This document shows positions 1-7,112 of a DNA stretch of 11,027 bases, in pieces (within the stretch, counting starts at the first letter, position 1; the number at the start of each line of letters is the position of its first letter). The notes below the pieces were generated by a model. The model made no database searches, had not been told where the DNA came from, and saw only the letters and a program-made list of their open reading frames with translations. Source of the DNA: Thiomargarita sp. (lineage in GTDB: Bacteria > Pseudomonadota > Gammaproteobacteria > Beggiatoales > Beggiatoaceae); the NCBI GenBank assembly GCA_020721025.1, contig DYNO01000065.1, forward strand, positions 5,024 to 16,050, in the 5' to 3' direction. The position numbers and the translations under genes are program-made.

Positions 1-2
1 CG

Positions 3-197
3 TGTTCGCAAGTAAATCCATCAACGTCAGCCCAAACGTCCTATGCCACTGAATTGTCTGAGTTATCATCTGTCTCTCTGAATCAATTGGAAATTACCGA
101 TATCGCAACTTCTAAGATTTCAAGCAATATTGAGAACAATTTTTTAACAATCTTCTTTAAAATCCGCAAGAAGCTACGCATATCTATTCCCAACTGA
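3..197 (+). CDS. possible 3' end of a gene entering from the left edge
   Basis: A frame on the plus strand is open from the left edge for 64 codons and ends at a TGA at 195-197. Its peptide is Ser/Thr/Asn-rich and ends in a basic stretch (FKIRKKLRISIPN). It would converge with bamA. I recognise no domain, and in AT-rich DNA an open frame of this length can occur by chance, so this may equally be plain intergenic sequence. No skp-like gene is visible on the minus strand here. Confidence 0.25.
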   Translation, partial: CSQVNPSTSAQTSYATELSELSSVSLNQLEITDIATSKISSNIENNFLTIFFKIRKKLRISIPN

Positions 198-235
198 TTT
201 TGAAAATAGTTCAAACAATAGTCAATTCATTCAAA

Positions 236-2566
236 TTAAAAACTAGTACCTATGGTGAATTGGAAAAATTGAGTTTGATCATCTTTTTCTTTCTTCAATG
301 GACGCGCCAAACTGAAAGTCAAGGTGCCCACCGGTGACACCCACGTCGCGCCTACACCCGCAGAATAACGCAACAATGACGCATCGAAACGTTTGTCTGC
401 CGCGTACACGTTACCCGCATCGATGAAGGCAGACATTCGGAAACTGTTGAATGTTTTAGAAAATGCCGGCAAAATCAACTCTGCATTGCCCACGACGCGG
501 AAATTGCCTCCGTAAGGACGATCCAAGGAATCTAACGGACCTAAAGTATTTTCCTTGAAACCCCGCACGCTGTGAGGTCCTCCTGCGGTGTAGTTTTCAA
601 AAAATGGTAACTCATTGTTGCCACGATAGCCATCGCCATAGCCAACGTCGCCCTTCAGCAGTAAGGTAAAACCTTTGTACAACGGATGTAACCAATGTTG
701 TCGTAATCCGATTTTATAATAATTTAACTCACTGAATGGCAAGGTAACTTCGGCACTGACGGATTGTAACACACCTTTATCTGGGAATAAAACCGAGTTA
801 CGAGTATCTCGCGCCCAGCGAAAAATACCACGATAAGAGCGGTAATGTTCGCCGTGTTTTTTCATGAACCGATAAATTTCTTCCGCGCTGTAATCGGTTG
901 TTTTTAAGACAGTGTTGTCGAATTCAAACCCGGCACGAATGTTATTATACTCAGTGATTGGAATATCATAACTCCAATTTAAACCATACACATCTGTGGC
1001 ATAACGACTTAAATTTGCCTGCTCTGCGTCAGTTTTACGATAAAATAAGTTAATATTGCGTCCCACACCATCAATATCTGTGTAAGGGTTAATGTAGGAA
1101 ATGCTATAAATTCTATCGACTTGACTGTTATCAAAGGTAAATCCCAATTGTCGTCCCGTGCCGAGAAAATTTTCTTGCATAATGCTGGCGGTAAATTGTA
1201 CCCCTTGGGTTTGCGAATATCCCACCGTTCCTAACAATGCGCCGGAAGCTCGTTCCGTCAGTGTATAAGTCACATCAATTTGGTCGGAAGTGTTGGGGAC
1301 GACCGTTGTTTCCATCTGCACATCGTCAAAATAATTCAAGCGCACCAAGCGCACCCGTGAACGTTCCAAATTTTCAGCAGAAACCCACGCCCCTTCCATT
1401 TGTCGCAATTCTCGCCGCAATACGTCATCGCGAGTTTTCATATTGCCCACGAAATTAATACGTCGCACATAAATGCGTTTGCCCGGATCGACGAAAAAAG
1501 TGAGTGCCACCGTTTTTTTATCTTTATCCACTTCGGGCACAGGATTGGTGGTCGCGAAAAAATAACCTTCATTGCCCAAACGTTTGATCATTGCTTCCGA
1601 ACTGGCTGTAATTTCCTTACGAGAAAACATATCACCGGCTTTAAAAGTAATCTTTTCACGCAGTTGCGCTTCTGAAATAATTAAATTTCCCACCAATTTG
1701 ATTTCAGAAACGGTGTATTTATCACCCTCAGTTAAATTGATGGTGATATAAATATCTTTCTTATCGGGAGAGATAGAAACTTGCGTGGAATCAATGGTGA
1801 AGTTGACAAAACCCCGATCCATGTAGTAAGCCCGTAAACTTTCTAAATCCGCCGCCAATTTTTGCTTAGAATATTGGTCATCCTTGGTAATCCATGACAA
1901 CCAACCACTGGTGCTGAGTTTAATTTCATCAAGTAATTCATCTTCATCAATCACTCGATTTCCAACGACGCTGATAATGTGAATTCTCGCAGCTAACCCT
2001 TCAGAAATATTGAATTCAATTCCAACCCGATTGCGTGGCATGGGGGTGACGGTGGTTTTGATTTTGACCGCGTACCTACCCAAATTAAAATATTGCCGTT
2101 GTAATTCTAGCTCGACTTTATCTAACAACGATTTATCAAACACTCGCCCTTCAGCAAAACCGGTGGGTTTCAACGCTTCAGTCAATTGTTTGGTTTCAAT
2201 CTCGCTGTTGCCTTCAAATTTAATTTTTGCAATAGCGGGACGTTCTTCTAAATGGATGACTAATATCTGATTTTCACGTTCGAGCCGGACATTTTTGAAC
2301 AAACCGGTTTTAAACAATGCCACAATAGATTCTTTACTACGAGTTTCGTTGAATTTATCACCCACTTTGACAGGCAAATAGTTAAAAACAGTTCCCGCTG
2401 AAATACGCCGTAAACCTTCTAACCGAATGTCTTTAATGACAAAAGCTTCAAACGCACAAAGTTCAGTCGAAAATAACAAACCGAGAAGAAGGAGCAGGCA
2501 AGGGAAACGAAACGGATAATGAGAGGGTTGAACGCTCTGATTGATAAACTTAACTGGTGAATTCAT
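236..2566 (-). CDS. bamA: BamA, outer-membrane protein assembly factor
   Basis: This is the central channel of the BAM complex, which folds and inserts beta-barrel proteins into the outer membrane. The 776-residue protein has a signal peptide with an unusually long n-region (hydrophobic core about residues 22-34, cleavage near 38), then five POTRA domains (about 42-109, 110-189, 192-281, 283-361 and 364-437) and a C-terminal Omp85 barrel from about 440. The conserved VRGF motif of loop 6 is at 667-670, and the chain ends in aromatic-rich barrel strands with a terminal Phe, as outer-membrane barrels do. The length is normal for the family. The start at 2566 is the only Met before the signal peptide, but no clear Shine-Dalgarno precedes it. 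In most gammaproteobacteria bamA sits between rseP and skp; here the upstream neighbour is a sigma54 activator and nothing skp-like follows, so the gene appears to have its own promoter. Confidence 0.96.
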   Translation of the reverse strand: MNSPVKFINQSVQPSHYPFRFPCLLLLLGLLFSTELCAFEAFVIKDIRLEGLRRISAGTVFNYLPVKVGDKFNETRSKESIVALFKTGLFKNVRLERENQILVIHLEERPAIAKIKFEGNSEIETKQLTEALKPTGFAEGRVFDKSLLDKVELELQRQYFNLGRYAVKIKTTVTPMPRNRVGIEFNISEGLAARIHIISVVGNRVIDEDELLDEIKLSTSGWLSWITKDDQYSKQKLAADLESLRAYYMDRGFVNFTIDSTQVSISPDKKDIYITINLTEGDKYTVSEIKLVGNLIISEAQLREKITFKAGDMFSRKEITASSEAMIKRLGNEGYFFATTNPVPEVDKDKKTVALTFFVDPGKRIYVRRINFVGNMKTRDDVLRRELRQMEGAWVSAENLERSRVRLVRLNYFDDVQMETTVVPNTSDQIDVTYTLTERASGALLGTVGYSQTQGVQFTASIMQENFLGTGRQLGFTFDNSQVDRIYSISYINPYTDIDGVGRNINLFYRKTDAEQANLSRYATDVYGLNWSYDIPITEYNNIRAGFEFDNTVLKTTDYSAEEIYRFMKKHGEHYRSYRGIFRWARDTRNSVLFPDKGVLQSVSAEVTLPFSELNYYKIGLRQHWLHPLYKGFTLLLKGDVGYGDGYRGNNELPFFENYTAGGPHSVRGFKENTLGPLDSLDRPYGGNFRVVGNAELILPAFSKTFNSFRMSAFIDAGNVYAADKRFDASLLRYSAGVGATWVSPVGTLTFSLARPLKKEKDDQTQFFQFTIGTSF

Positions 2567-2606
2567 TGGGTGGGTGTGTTTCAGGCACTGTGAATGATGA
2601 GCAGGT

Positions 2607-2624
2607 TTGAGTACAGGAACTCAA
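2607..2624. repeat. 6-base inverted repeat over the predicted bamA transcription start
   Basis: TTGAGT and ACTCAA are perfect inverted arms separated by six bases (ACAGGA). The element begins at the -10 box of the predicted bamA promoter and covers the expected start of transcription, so it could be an operator or a small 5' hairpin of the mRNA. The arms are short and chance is not excluded. Confidence 0.3.
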
Positions 2625-2653
2625 TTATAGCTTATTTTTGCCGACGATACCAA
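2624..2653 (-). promoter_or_regulatory. predicted sigma70 promoter of bamA
   Basis: On the minus strand a perfect -10 TATAAT (2624-2629) is preceded by TTGGTA (2648-2653, four of six matches to TTGACA) with an 18-base spacer. Transcription would start near 2617, giving a leader of about 50 bases before the bamA ATG at 2566. This supports bamA being transcribed independently of the upstream activator gene. Confidence 0.5.
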
Positions 2654-2864
2654 ATCTACCAGTTGTTTTAATCTAATTGAGTGAGTTACATCGTGTGATT
2701 ATCTCATCAATTTAAACGAGTGATATTTTGGAAGCCATAAAACGATGTTGTCATGAGACATGTAACCAGAGAGAAAAATATCGAATCTGCACGGAGGCGA
2801 GATAAAGAAGCCGTATTTTTAGCGGCACAAGTTGAGTCTTAAGGGTGAGTCCCAAGGTGAAAAA

Positions 2865-3827
2865 TCATGACATTGAAGAACCACTAAATTTTTTCATCCG
2901 ATACGACAACGCATCGCGGGTTAATCCCAAAAGTCGTGCCGCTTGGCTACGATTCCCCTTGGTTTTTTCCAACGCTTGCTGCATCAGTTGTTGTTCCACC
3001 GTTTCCAAATGAATTCCCGCATCAGGTAACACAAATTTCACGGATGCCGCAGCAAGAGACTGGTTGAATTCTCGTGGCAAATGCGTAGGTTCAATCAGCT
3101 TCCCGCTATGAAAAATAACCATACGTTCGCAAAAATTACGCAATTCCCGTACATTACCCTGCCATGAATAATGCCGCAAAATCTTCAACGTTGCCCCAGA
3201 AAAAGTAGGCGCGGGCAAATGATGTTGGGCAGTAAACTGTTGCGTGAACTGAGACAATAACAATTCAATATCTTCAACCCGTTGTCGTAGCGGCGGCAAT
3301 TCCAAGGGCACAATATTGAGCCGATAATACAAATCTTGACGAAAAACACCCGATTGCATATCGGCATATAAATCACGATGGGTCGCGGCAATCAACCGAG
3401 TGTTCACCTTTGTTGTAGTATTTTGCCCAATCACTTGACACTCGCCCGTTTCTAAAAAACGCAGCAATTTTGCTTGAATACTCAGCGGTAATTCACCAAT
3501 TTCGTCTAAAAAAACAGTTCCTTGATCAGCAGCTTGAATCCGCCCCGGTTGATGTTCTGTCGCTCCTGTGAATGCCCCCTTGCGATGACCGAATAATTCA
3601 GATTCCGCTAAATTTTCTGGAATTGCCGCACAATTGACTGTGATCAACGGCTGATGAGCCCGCTGACTGTGTTGGTGCATGGCGCGGGCGAGCAATTCCT
3701 TTCCCGTACCACTTTCTCCCAAAATTAGCACGGTTGCATCGGTGATTGCCACAAAGCGCGCAGCATTCAATAAGTTAATAAAATCCGCAGAATTTCCACG
3801 CAACAGGGTTGAAAAAGCATCGCTCAT
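2865..3827 (-). CDS. PspF-like sigma54 enhancer-binding protein without sensor domain
   Basis: This AAA+ activator would bind enhancer DNA and use ATP to open sigma54-RNA polymerase promoters. With the ATG at 3827 it has 320 residues. Walker A (GESGTGKE) is at 37-44, the sigma54-contacting loop GAFTGA at 84-89, Walker B (VFLDE) ends at 108-109, arginine-finger candidates are R163 and R169, the sensor II region (WQGNVREL) starts at 222, and a Fis-type helix-turn-helix lies at about 278-314. The AAA+ domain starts almost at the N-terminus, so there is no receiver, GAF or PAS domain; this is the PspF layout, and activity must be set by a partner protein or by abundance. A longer reading from a GTG at 3881 adds 18 residues unlike the family. 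The gene diverges from the mbnP operon, and the gap between them carries enhancer-like repeats, an IHF site and a sigma54 promoter, so that operon is its probable target. Family certain; target inferred. Confidence 0.9.
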   Translation of the reverse strand: MSDAFSTLLRGNSADFINLLNAARFVAITDATVLILGESGTGKELLARAMHQHSQRAHQPLITVNCAAIPENLAESELFGHRKGAFTGATEHQPGRIQAADQGTVFLDEIGELPLSIQAKLLRFLETGECQVIGQNTTTKVNTRLIAATHRDLYADMQSGVFRQDLYYRLNIVPLELPPLRQRVEDIELLLSQFTQQFTAQHHLPAPTFSGATLKILRHYSWQGNVRELRNFCERMVIFHSGKLIEPTHLPREFNQSLAAASVKFVLPDAGIHLETVEQQLMQQALEKTKGNRSQAARLLGLTRDALSYRMKKFSGSSMS

Positions 3828-3926
3828 AAGAATAAAATTATCCAGAAAATGTATCGAAAAGCAACCACGTATGGTGCCCACTTAATTACATATTATTTTA
3901 ACACAGATCGAGCAAATGGGAACGTA

Positions 3927-3964
3927 TGTGTGAAATGACCCAGTGGTGTGTTAAATGACGCAGT
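3927..3964 (+). promoter_or_regulatory. tandem enhancer-like repeats (candidate activator binding sites)
   Basis: Two 18-base direct repeats, TGTGTGAAATGACCCAGT (3927-3944) and TGTGTTAAATGACGCAGT (3947-3964), match at 16 of 18 positions with a 20-base period, about two helical turns, so both face the same side of the DNA. Their midpoint lies about 96 bases upstream of the transcription start predicted from the sigma54 element, the normal place for an upstream activating sequence. The divergently encoded activator is the obvious candidate to bind them. The repeats are observed; the binding is inferred. Confidence 0.6.
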
Positions 3965-3984
3965 AATTTTCAAGAGTATATCTT

Positions 3985-3997
3985 TAATTATTTGATT
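3985..3997 (-). promoter_or_regulatory. IHF-consensus site between enhancer and promoter
   Basis: On the minus strand AATCAAATAATTA fits the IHF consensus WATCAANNNNTTR at every position. It lies between the tandem repeats and the -24 element, where IHF typically bends DNA to bring a sigma54 activator to the polymerase. The stretch is AT-rich, so a chance match is possible; the position is what makes it credible. Confidence 0.5.
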
Positions 3998-4014
3998 TAA
4001 ATCGCATTATTTTT

Positions 4015-4030
4015 TGGCACGATTGATGAT
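4015..4030 (+). promoter_or_regulatory. predicted sigma54 promoter of the mbnP operon
   Basis: The -24 half is a perfect TGGCACG (4015-4021). At the correct spacing the -12 half reads ATGAT instead of TTGCW: the G is kept but the usual C is A. Transcription would start near 4041, giving a leader of about 38 bases that contains a good ribosome site (TAAGGA, 4065-4070) nine bases or so before the mbnP ATG. The weak -12 may mean a low-activity or tightly activator-dependent promoter. The activator gene next door strengthens the call. Confidence 0.55.
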
Positions 4031-4078
4031 ACACAGTCCTTTTACATAATTCGTCGGACTACCTTAAGGAAAACAACC

Positions 4079-5035
4079 ATGCATCATTTTATCGCTCGCG
4101 CACTTGTACCAACACTTTGTTTATGCGGCGTTTTAAGTTTAACGGGTTGTGACGATGACGATGATTCCACCACAACATCGAGCACTTCGACCTCTACCGC
4201 TTCGACATCCAGTACCACAACGACGGACATCAATATTCCTTTCACCGCTCAAGTAAATAGCACCCCCTTCACCTGCGGCACCACCTTTCAAGGCGTGGGA
4301 AATGCGGTGACGGATCGCTATCGAATTGATGATTTTCGCTTTTATATCAACAATGTCCGTTTAAAAGATCGCTACGATGGCAAGTTGTATCCTGTGGAAT
4401 TAAAACAAGATGGCAGATGGCAATATAACAACATGGCTCTGCTGGATTTTGAAAATGGCTGTGTCAATGGCACCAAAGAGTTAAATACCCAAGTGACTGC
4501 CAGCTTGCCAGCGGGTAAAAATATCAGCGATTTCAATGGTATCTGCTTCGTTGTCGGATTGCCGTTCACTGAAAATCACGCTGATCCGGCCAGTGCGCCT
4601 GCGCCGATTAATATCAGTGGAATGTTATGGTCATGGACGACGGGACGCAAGTTTATCCGCGTTGATGGTGTGGGTGATCCCGATGGTTTAAAAACCAGTT
4701 TTCATATTCATTTGGGTAGCACCGGTTGTTCTGATGTCAATAAGCAAGGAAAACAACCAGATGCACCATGTACCTACGCCAACACCCCAGAAATTTGTTT
4801 AAATGACTTTGCGCTAAATCAACATACCATCGTTGCAGATATTGGCAAAATCCTGAAGAATTCTAATGTGGCATATAACACACCCGATACTGCTGCGGGT
4901 TGTATGGCGGGCAATAGTGATACTGAATGCCAGTTTATTTTCCCCCTGCTCGGCTTAGATTTCATTTATAATGATGGTGTAAATCCGGCGATCACCTTCC
5001 CGAAACAAGAACAAGTGTTTATTGGATTCAAATAA
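4079..5035 (+). CDS. mbnP: MbnP-family copper-binding lipoprotein (metallo-mystery pair)
   Basis: This is the four-Cys member of the metallo-mystery pair. In characterised MbnP, a tryptophan is oxidised to kynurenine by the partner MbnH and helps form a copper site. The 318-residue protein has a lipoprotein signal (LTGC, lipidated Cys24), five Asp (25-29), a 20-residue Ser/Thr linker (30-49), then the MbnP fold from about 51. Family hallmarks are the Trp motif MLWSWTTGRKFIRVDG (182-197, with W184 and W186) and FHIHLGSTGC (208-217, with H209 and H211). Eight Cys follow the lipidated one (66, 128, 156, 217, 231, 240, 275, 284), probably paired as disulfides. Which Trp is modified cannot be told from sequence. 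Asp at +2 and +3 after the lipidated Cys would, by the E. coli Lol rule, keep it on the inner membrane facing the periplasm. It is the first gene of the operon and its TAA overlaps the mbnH ATG (TAATG). Confidence 0.88.
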   Translation: MHHFIARALVPTLCLCGVLSLTGCDDDDDSTTTSSTSTSTASTSSTTTTDINIPFTAQVNSTPFTCGTTFQGVGNAVTDRYRIDDFRFYINNVRLKDRYDGKLYPVELKQDGRWQYNNMALLDFENGCVNGTKELNTQVTASLPAGKNISDFNGICFVVGLPFTENHADPASAPAPINISGMLWSWTTGRKFIRVDGVGDPDGLKTSFHIHLGSTGCSDVNKQGKQPDAPCTYANTPEICLNDFALNQHTIVADIGKILKNSNVAYNTPDTAAGCMAGNSDTECQFIFPLLGLDFIYNDGVNPAITFPKQEQVFIGFK

Positions 5036-6243
5036 TGCGTAACTTTCACAAGATACTGTTTTACAGCCTATTGATTGGATTGGGCGGATGCGACGGCGGC
5101 GGTTCATCTGAATCCTCGTCTGCCCCTGCGTCAACCAATTCAACCACTTCGCAATTAACGGCGTATTCGTGGCAATTACCGCCCGGTTTTCCCACGCCAA
5201 AAGTGCCAGAAGATAATCCGATCACCGCTGCCAAAGTGGATTTAGGACATTTTTTGTTTTATGACAGACGGTTATCGATCAATGAAACCATTGCATGTGC
5301 GAACTGCCACAAACAAAATCGAGCATTTTCGGACGGCGTGAAAACCGCAGTGGGCGCGCTGGGCGGAATTCATCCACGCAATGCCATGAGTTTGACCAAT
5401 GTCAGCTATAACTCAGCATTTAATTGGGCGAATCCACTGTTAAAAACGCTGCAACAACAGCATCTTGTGCCAATGTTTAACGAATTTCCTGTCGAATTGG
5501 GTTGGAGCGATCACGAACAGCAGATTTTAGATCGGTTACGCACCGATGTGATTTATCAAGAAAAATTTGCCCAAGCCTTTCCCAATGAAACCGAGCCGTT
5601 CAGTGTGGGTAGCGTGTCGAAAGCGATAGCGGCATTTGTGACAACCTTGGTTTCTGGAAATTCAGCGTATGACAAACAAATTTATCAAAATCAAGTGAAT
5701 GGAATGTCAGACTCAGCAAAGCGTGGCATGGAATTATTCAATTCTGAGCGGTTGGAGTGTTTTCATTGTCATGGTGGCTTTAATTTCACTCAATCTACCA
5801 ATCATACCAAAACGGAATTTATTGAATTAGAGTTTCATAACAATGCGTTATATAATATTGGTGGCAGTGGGGCGTATCCAGAAGATGGTCGTGGACTTTG
5901 GGAATTGACCGCACAACAGGCTGATATGGGAAGATTTCGCGCTCCCACGTTACGCAATATTGAACTCACTGCACCGTATATGCATGATGGCTCGATTGAC
6001 ACGTTAGAAGAAGTTTTAGATCATTATGCTCGTGGCGGACGCAACATTGAAACGGGAGATTATGCTGGGGACGGTTCTCGCAGTCCTTATAAAAGTGATT
6101 TACTCGTGGGATTTGTCTTGACTCCCGAAGAAAAACAAGATGTGATTAACTTCTTGAAAAGCCTAACGGATTGGGAATTTGTGTGCGACACTCGATTCAG
6201 CGATCCTTTTGGCAACATTCCGAGACACGCGTCATGCCCTTGA
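5035..6243 (+). CDS. mbnH: MbnH-family di-heme enzyme, partner of MbnP
   Basis: This belongs to the di-heme cytochrome c peroxidase/MauG superfamily, in the branch paired with MbnP. By family knowledge it uses peroxide-derived high-valent hemes to oxidise a tryptophan of MbnP to kynurenine. The 402-residue protein has a lipobox LGGC (lipidated Cys19) with Asp at +2, a Ser/Thr-rich linker, and two heme c motifs, CANCH (88-92) and CFHCH (242-246). The segment RAPTLRNIELTAPYMHDGS (302-320) is the superfamily signature; Tyr315 and Met316 are candidate axial ligands of a heme. The C-terminal TDWEF...TRFSDPF resembles the MbnH ending, with two extra Cys (384, 401) that may form a disulfide. Start and stop overlap the neighbours (1 base with mbnP, 10 with the next gene), so translation is probably coupled. 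Heme attachment requires the cytochrome c maturation system, which is not in this window. Confidence 0.9.
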   Translation: MRNFHKILFYSLLIGLGGCDGGGSSESSSAPASTNSTTSQLTAYSWQLPPGFPTPKVPEDNPITAAKVDLGHFLFYDRRLSINETIACANCHKQNRAFSDGVKTAVGALGGIHPRNAMSLTNVSYNSAFNWANPLLKTLQQQHLVPMFNEFPVELGWSDHEQQILDRLRTDVIYQEKFAQAFPNETEPFSVGSVSKAIAAFVTTLVSGNSAYDKQIYQNQVNGMSDSAKRGMELFNSERLECFHCHGGFNFTQSTNHTKTEFIELEFHNNALYNIGGSGAYPEDGRGLWELTAQQADMGRFRAPTLRNIELTAPYMHDGSIDTLEEVLDHYARGGRNIETGDYAGDGSRSPYKSDLLVGFVLTPEEKQDVINFLKSLTDWEFVCDTRFSDPFGNIPRHASCP

Positions 6244-7112
6244 AATTTATTATTTTATTACTGCTCTCCAGTTTTGCCCCCGCGACATTTGGCTGTGCCA
6301 CTTGTACCGCGGGCGATCCCACAATTAATTTGATGGGCATGGAACGTTCCTTTGCAGGACGGTTGCGTTTTGGGTTGGATTATTTGCAACGTAGTGAAGA
6401 TATTGGAATTTCTGGCGTAAATCAGACGCAACTCACGGAACAACGCATCACGTTAAATTTGGGATACGCATGGAATCCACAGTTGAATTTTTCGTTGCGC
6501 GTGCCTTGGGTGGATAAGCATTTAGAATATGTCAATTTAGCCGAACAAGATAATCAAGCTCTGGGGGATATCGAAATTGGGGGAAAATTTGCCTTGTTCA
6601 TGGCAGAAGATCACCGGCAACAATGGGGTATCTTGGCGGGTTTACGTCTGCCAACAGCTTCGGAACAGACGGATTCTCAAGGGAAAAAACTTGATATCGA
6701 CGTGCAAGCCGGGGCGGGTGCGTGGACTCCGAATCTTGGGATATGGTATGGGCTTTATGAGTTTCCATATTTTCTTTATGCAAGCAGCACATTTCACCAT
6801 GCTACTGAAGGATTTGAGAATTTTCAAGCCGGCGAGGTTTTAACTGCGACAATTACTGGGCAATATGCGTTGAATAAACAGTTCGCGGTGCAATTAGCCC
6901 TTGATTCTCGTTGGAGTGCTAAAAATAAATTTGGAAATCAAACAGATGAAAATTCTGGCGGCATGATCAGTTTTATTTCGCCCAAATTGGTACTAATGCC
7001 TATCATGGATATGGTGTTGCATCTCGGCGTACAAATTCCTTTATTCAAGCAATTGAATGGCGAACAACATGAAGGTAGCACGGTACAATTGGGGATAACG
7101 TATGATTTTTAA
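6234..7112 (+). CDS. outer-membrane beta-barrel protein with N-terminal CxxC motif
   Basis: A predicted exported barrel protein of unknown substrate. With the ATG at 6234 it has 292 residues and begins with a clean signal peptide (hydrophobic core 4-17). The mature protein starts CATCTAGDPT (21-30), so a CxxC pair (Cys21, Cys24) sits at its extreme N-terminus, a plausible thiolate metal or heme contact. The rest alternates polar and hydrophobic residues with many aromatics; GDIEIGGKF (111-119) and GLRLPTA (136-142) resemble the strand motifs of MetA/phenol-degradation type outer-membrane transporters, and the chain ends in Phe, the usual barrel signal. A longer frame from 6171 only adds 21 residues inside mbnH with no signal-like character, so I rejected it. 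There is a 10-base overlap with mbnH and an 11-base overlap with the next gene. Cys21 is preceded by TFG, a poor lipobox, so ordinary signal peptidase cleavage is more likely. Confidence 0.75.
   Translation: MPLKFIILLLLSSFAPATFGCATCTAGDPTINLMGMERSFAGRLRFGLDYLQRSEDIGISGVNQTQLTEQRITLNLGYAWNPQLNFSLRVPWVDKHLEYVNLAEQDNQALGDIEIGGKFALFMAEDHRQQWGILAGLRLPTASEQTDSQGKKLDIDVQAGAGAWTPNLGIWYGLYEFPYFLYASSTFHHATEGFENFQAGEVLTATITGQYALNKQFAVQLALDSRWSAKNKFGNQTDENSGGMISFISPKLVLMPIMDMVLHLGVQIPLFKQLNGEQHEGSTVQLGITYDF

Noticed and set aside
1237..2270. Plus-strand open frames inside bamA, and similar antisense frames within the other genes
   Set aside because: They are shadows of well-supported genes, with no ribosome sites, domains or protein-like composition.
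2805..2830. GCCG/CGGC hairpin as terminator of the activator gene
   Set aside because: Four-base arms with a nine-base loop and no clear T-run are too weak.
2753..2842. 29-codon plus-strand frame (ends AAQVES) in the bamA upstream gap
   Set aside because: There is no ribosome site and no recognisable motif; too short to support as a gene or remnant.
3828..3881. Upstream extension of the sigma54 activator from a GTG
   Set aside because: The extra 18 residues do not resemble the family N-terminus and the ATG at 3827 gives a PspF-like beginning and length.
6171..6233. Longer start for the barrel protein inside mbnH
   Set aside because: The next Met at 6234 begins a clean signal peptide, while the extension would bury it.
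6294..6305. Lipobox at Cys21 of the barrel protein
   Set aside because: Residues TFG before the Cys do not fit the lipobox, and barrel proteins are not normally lipidated there.
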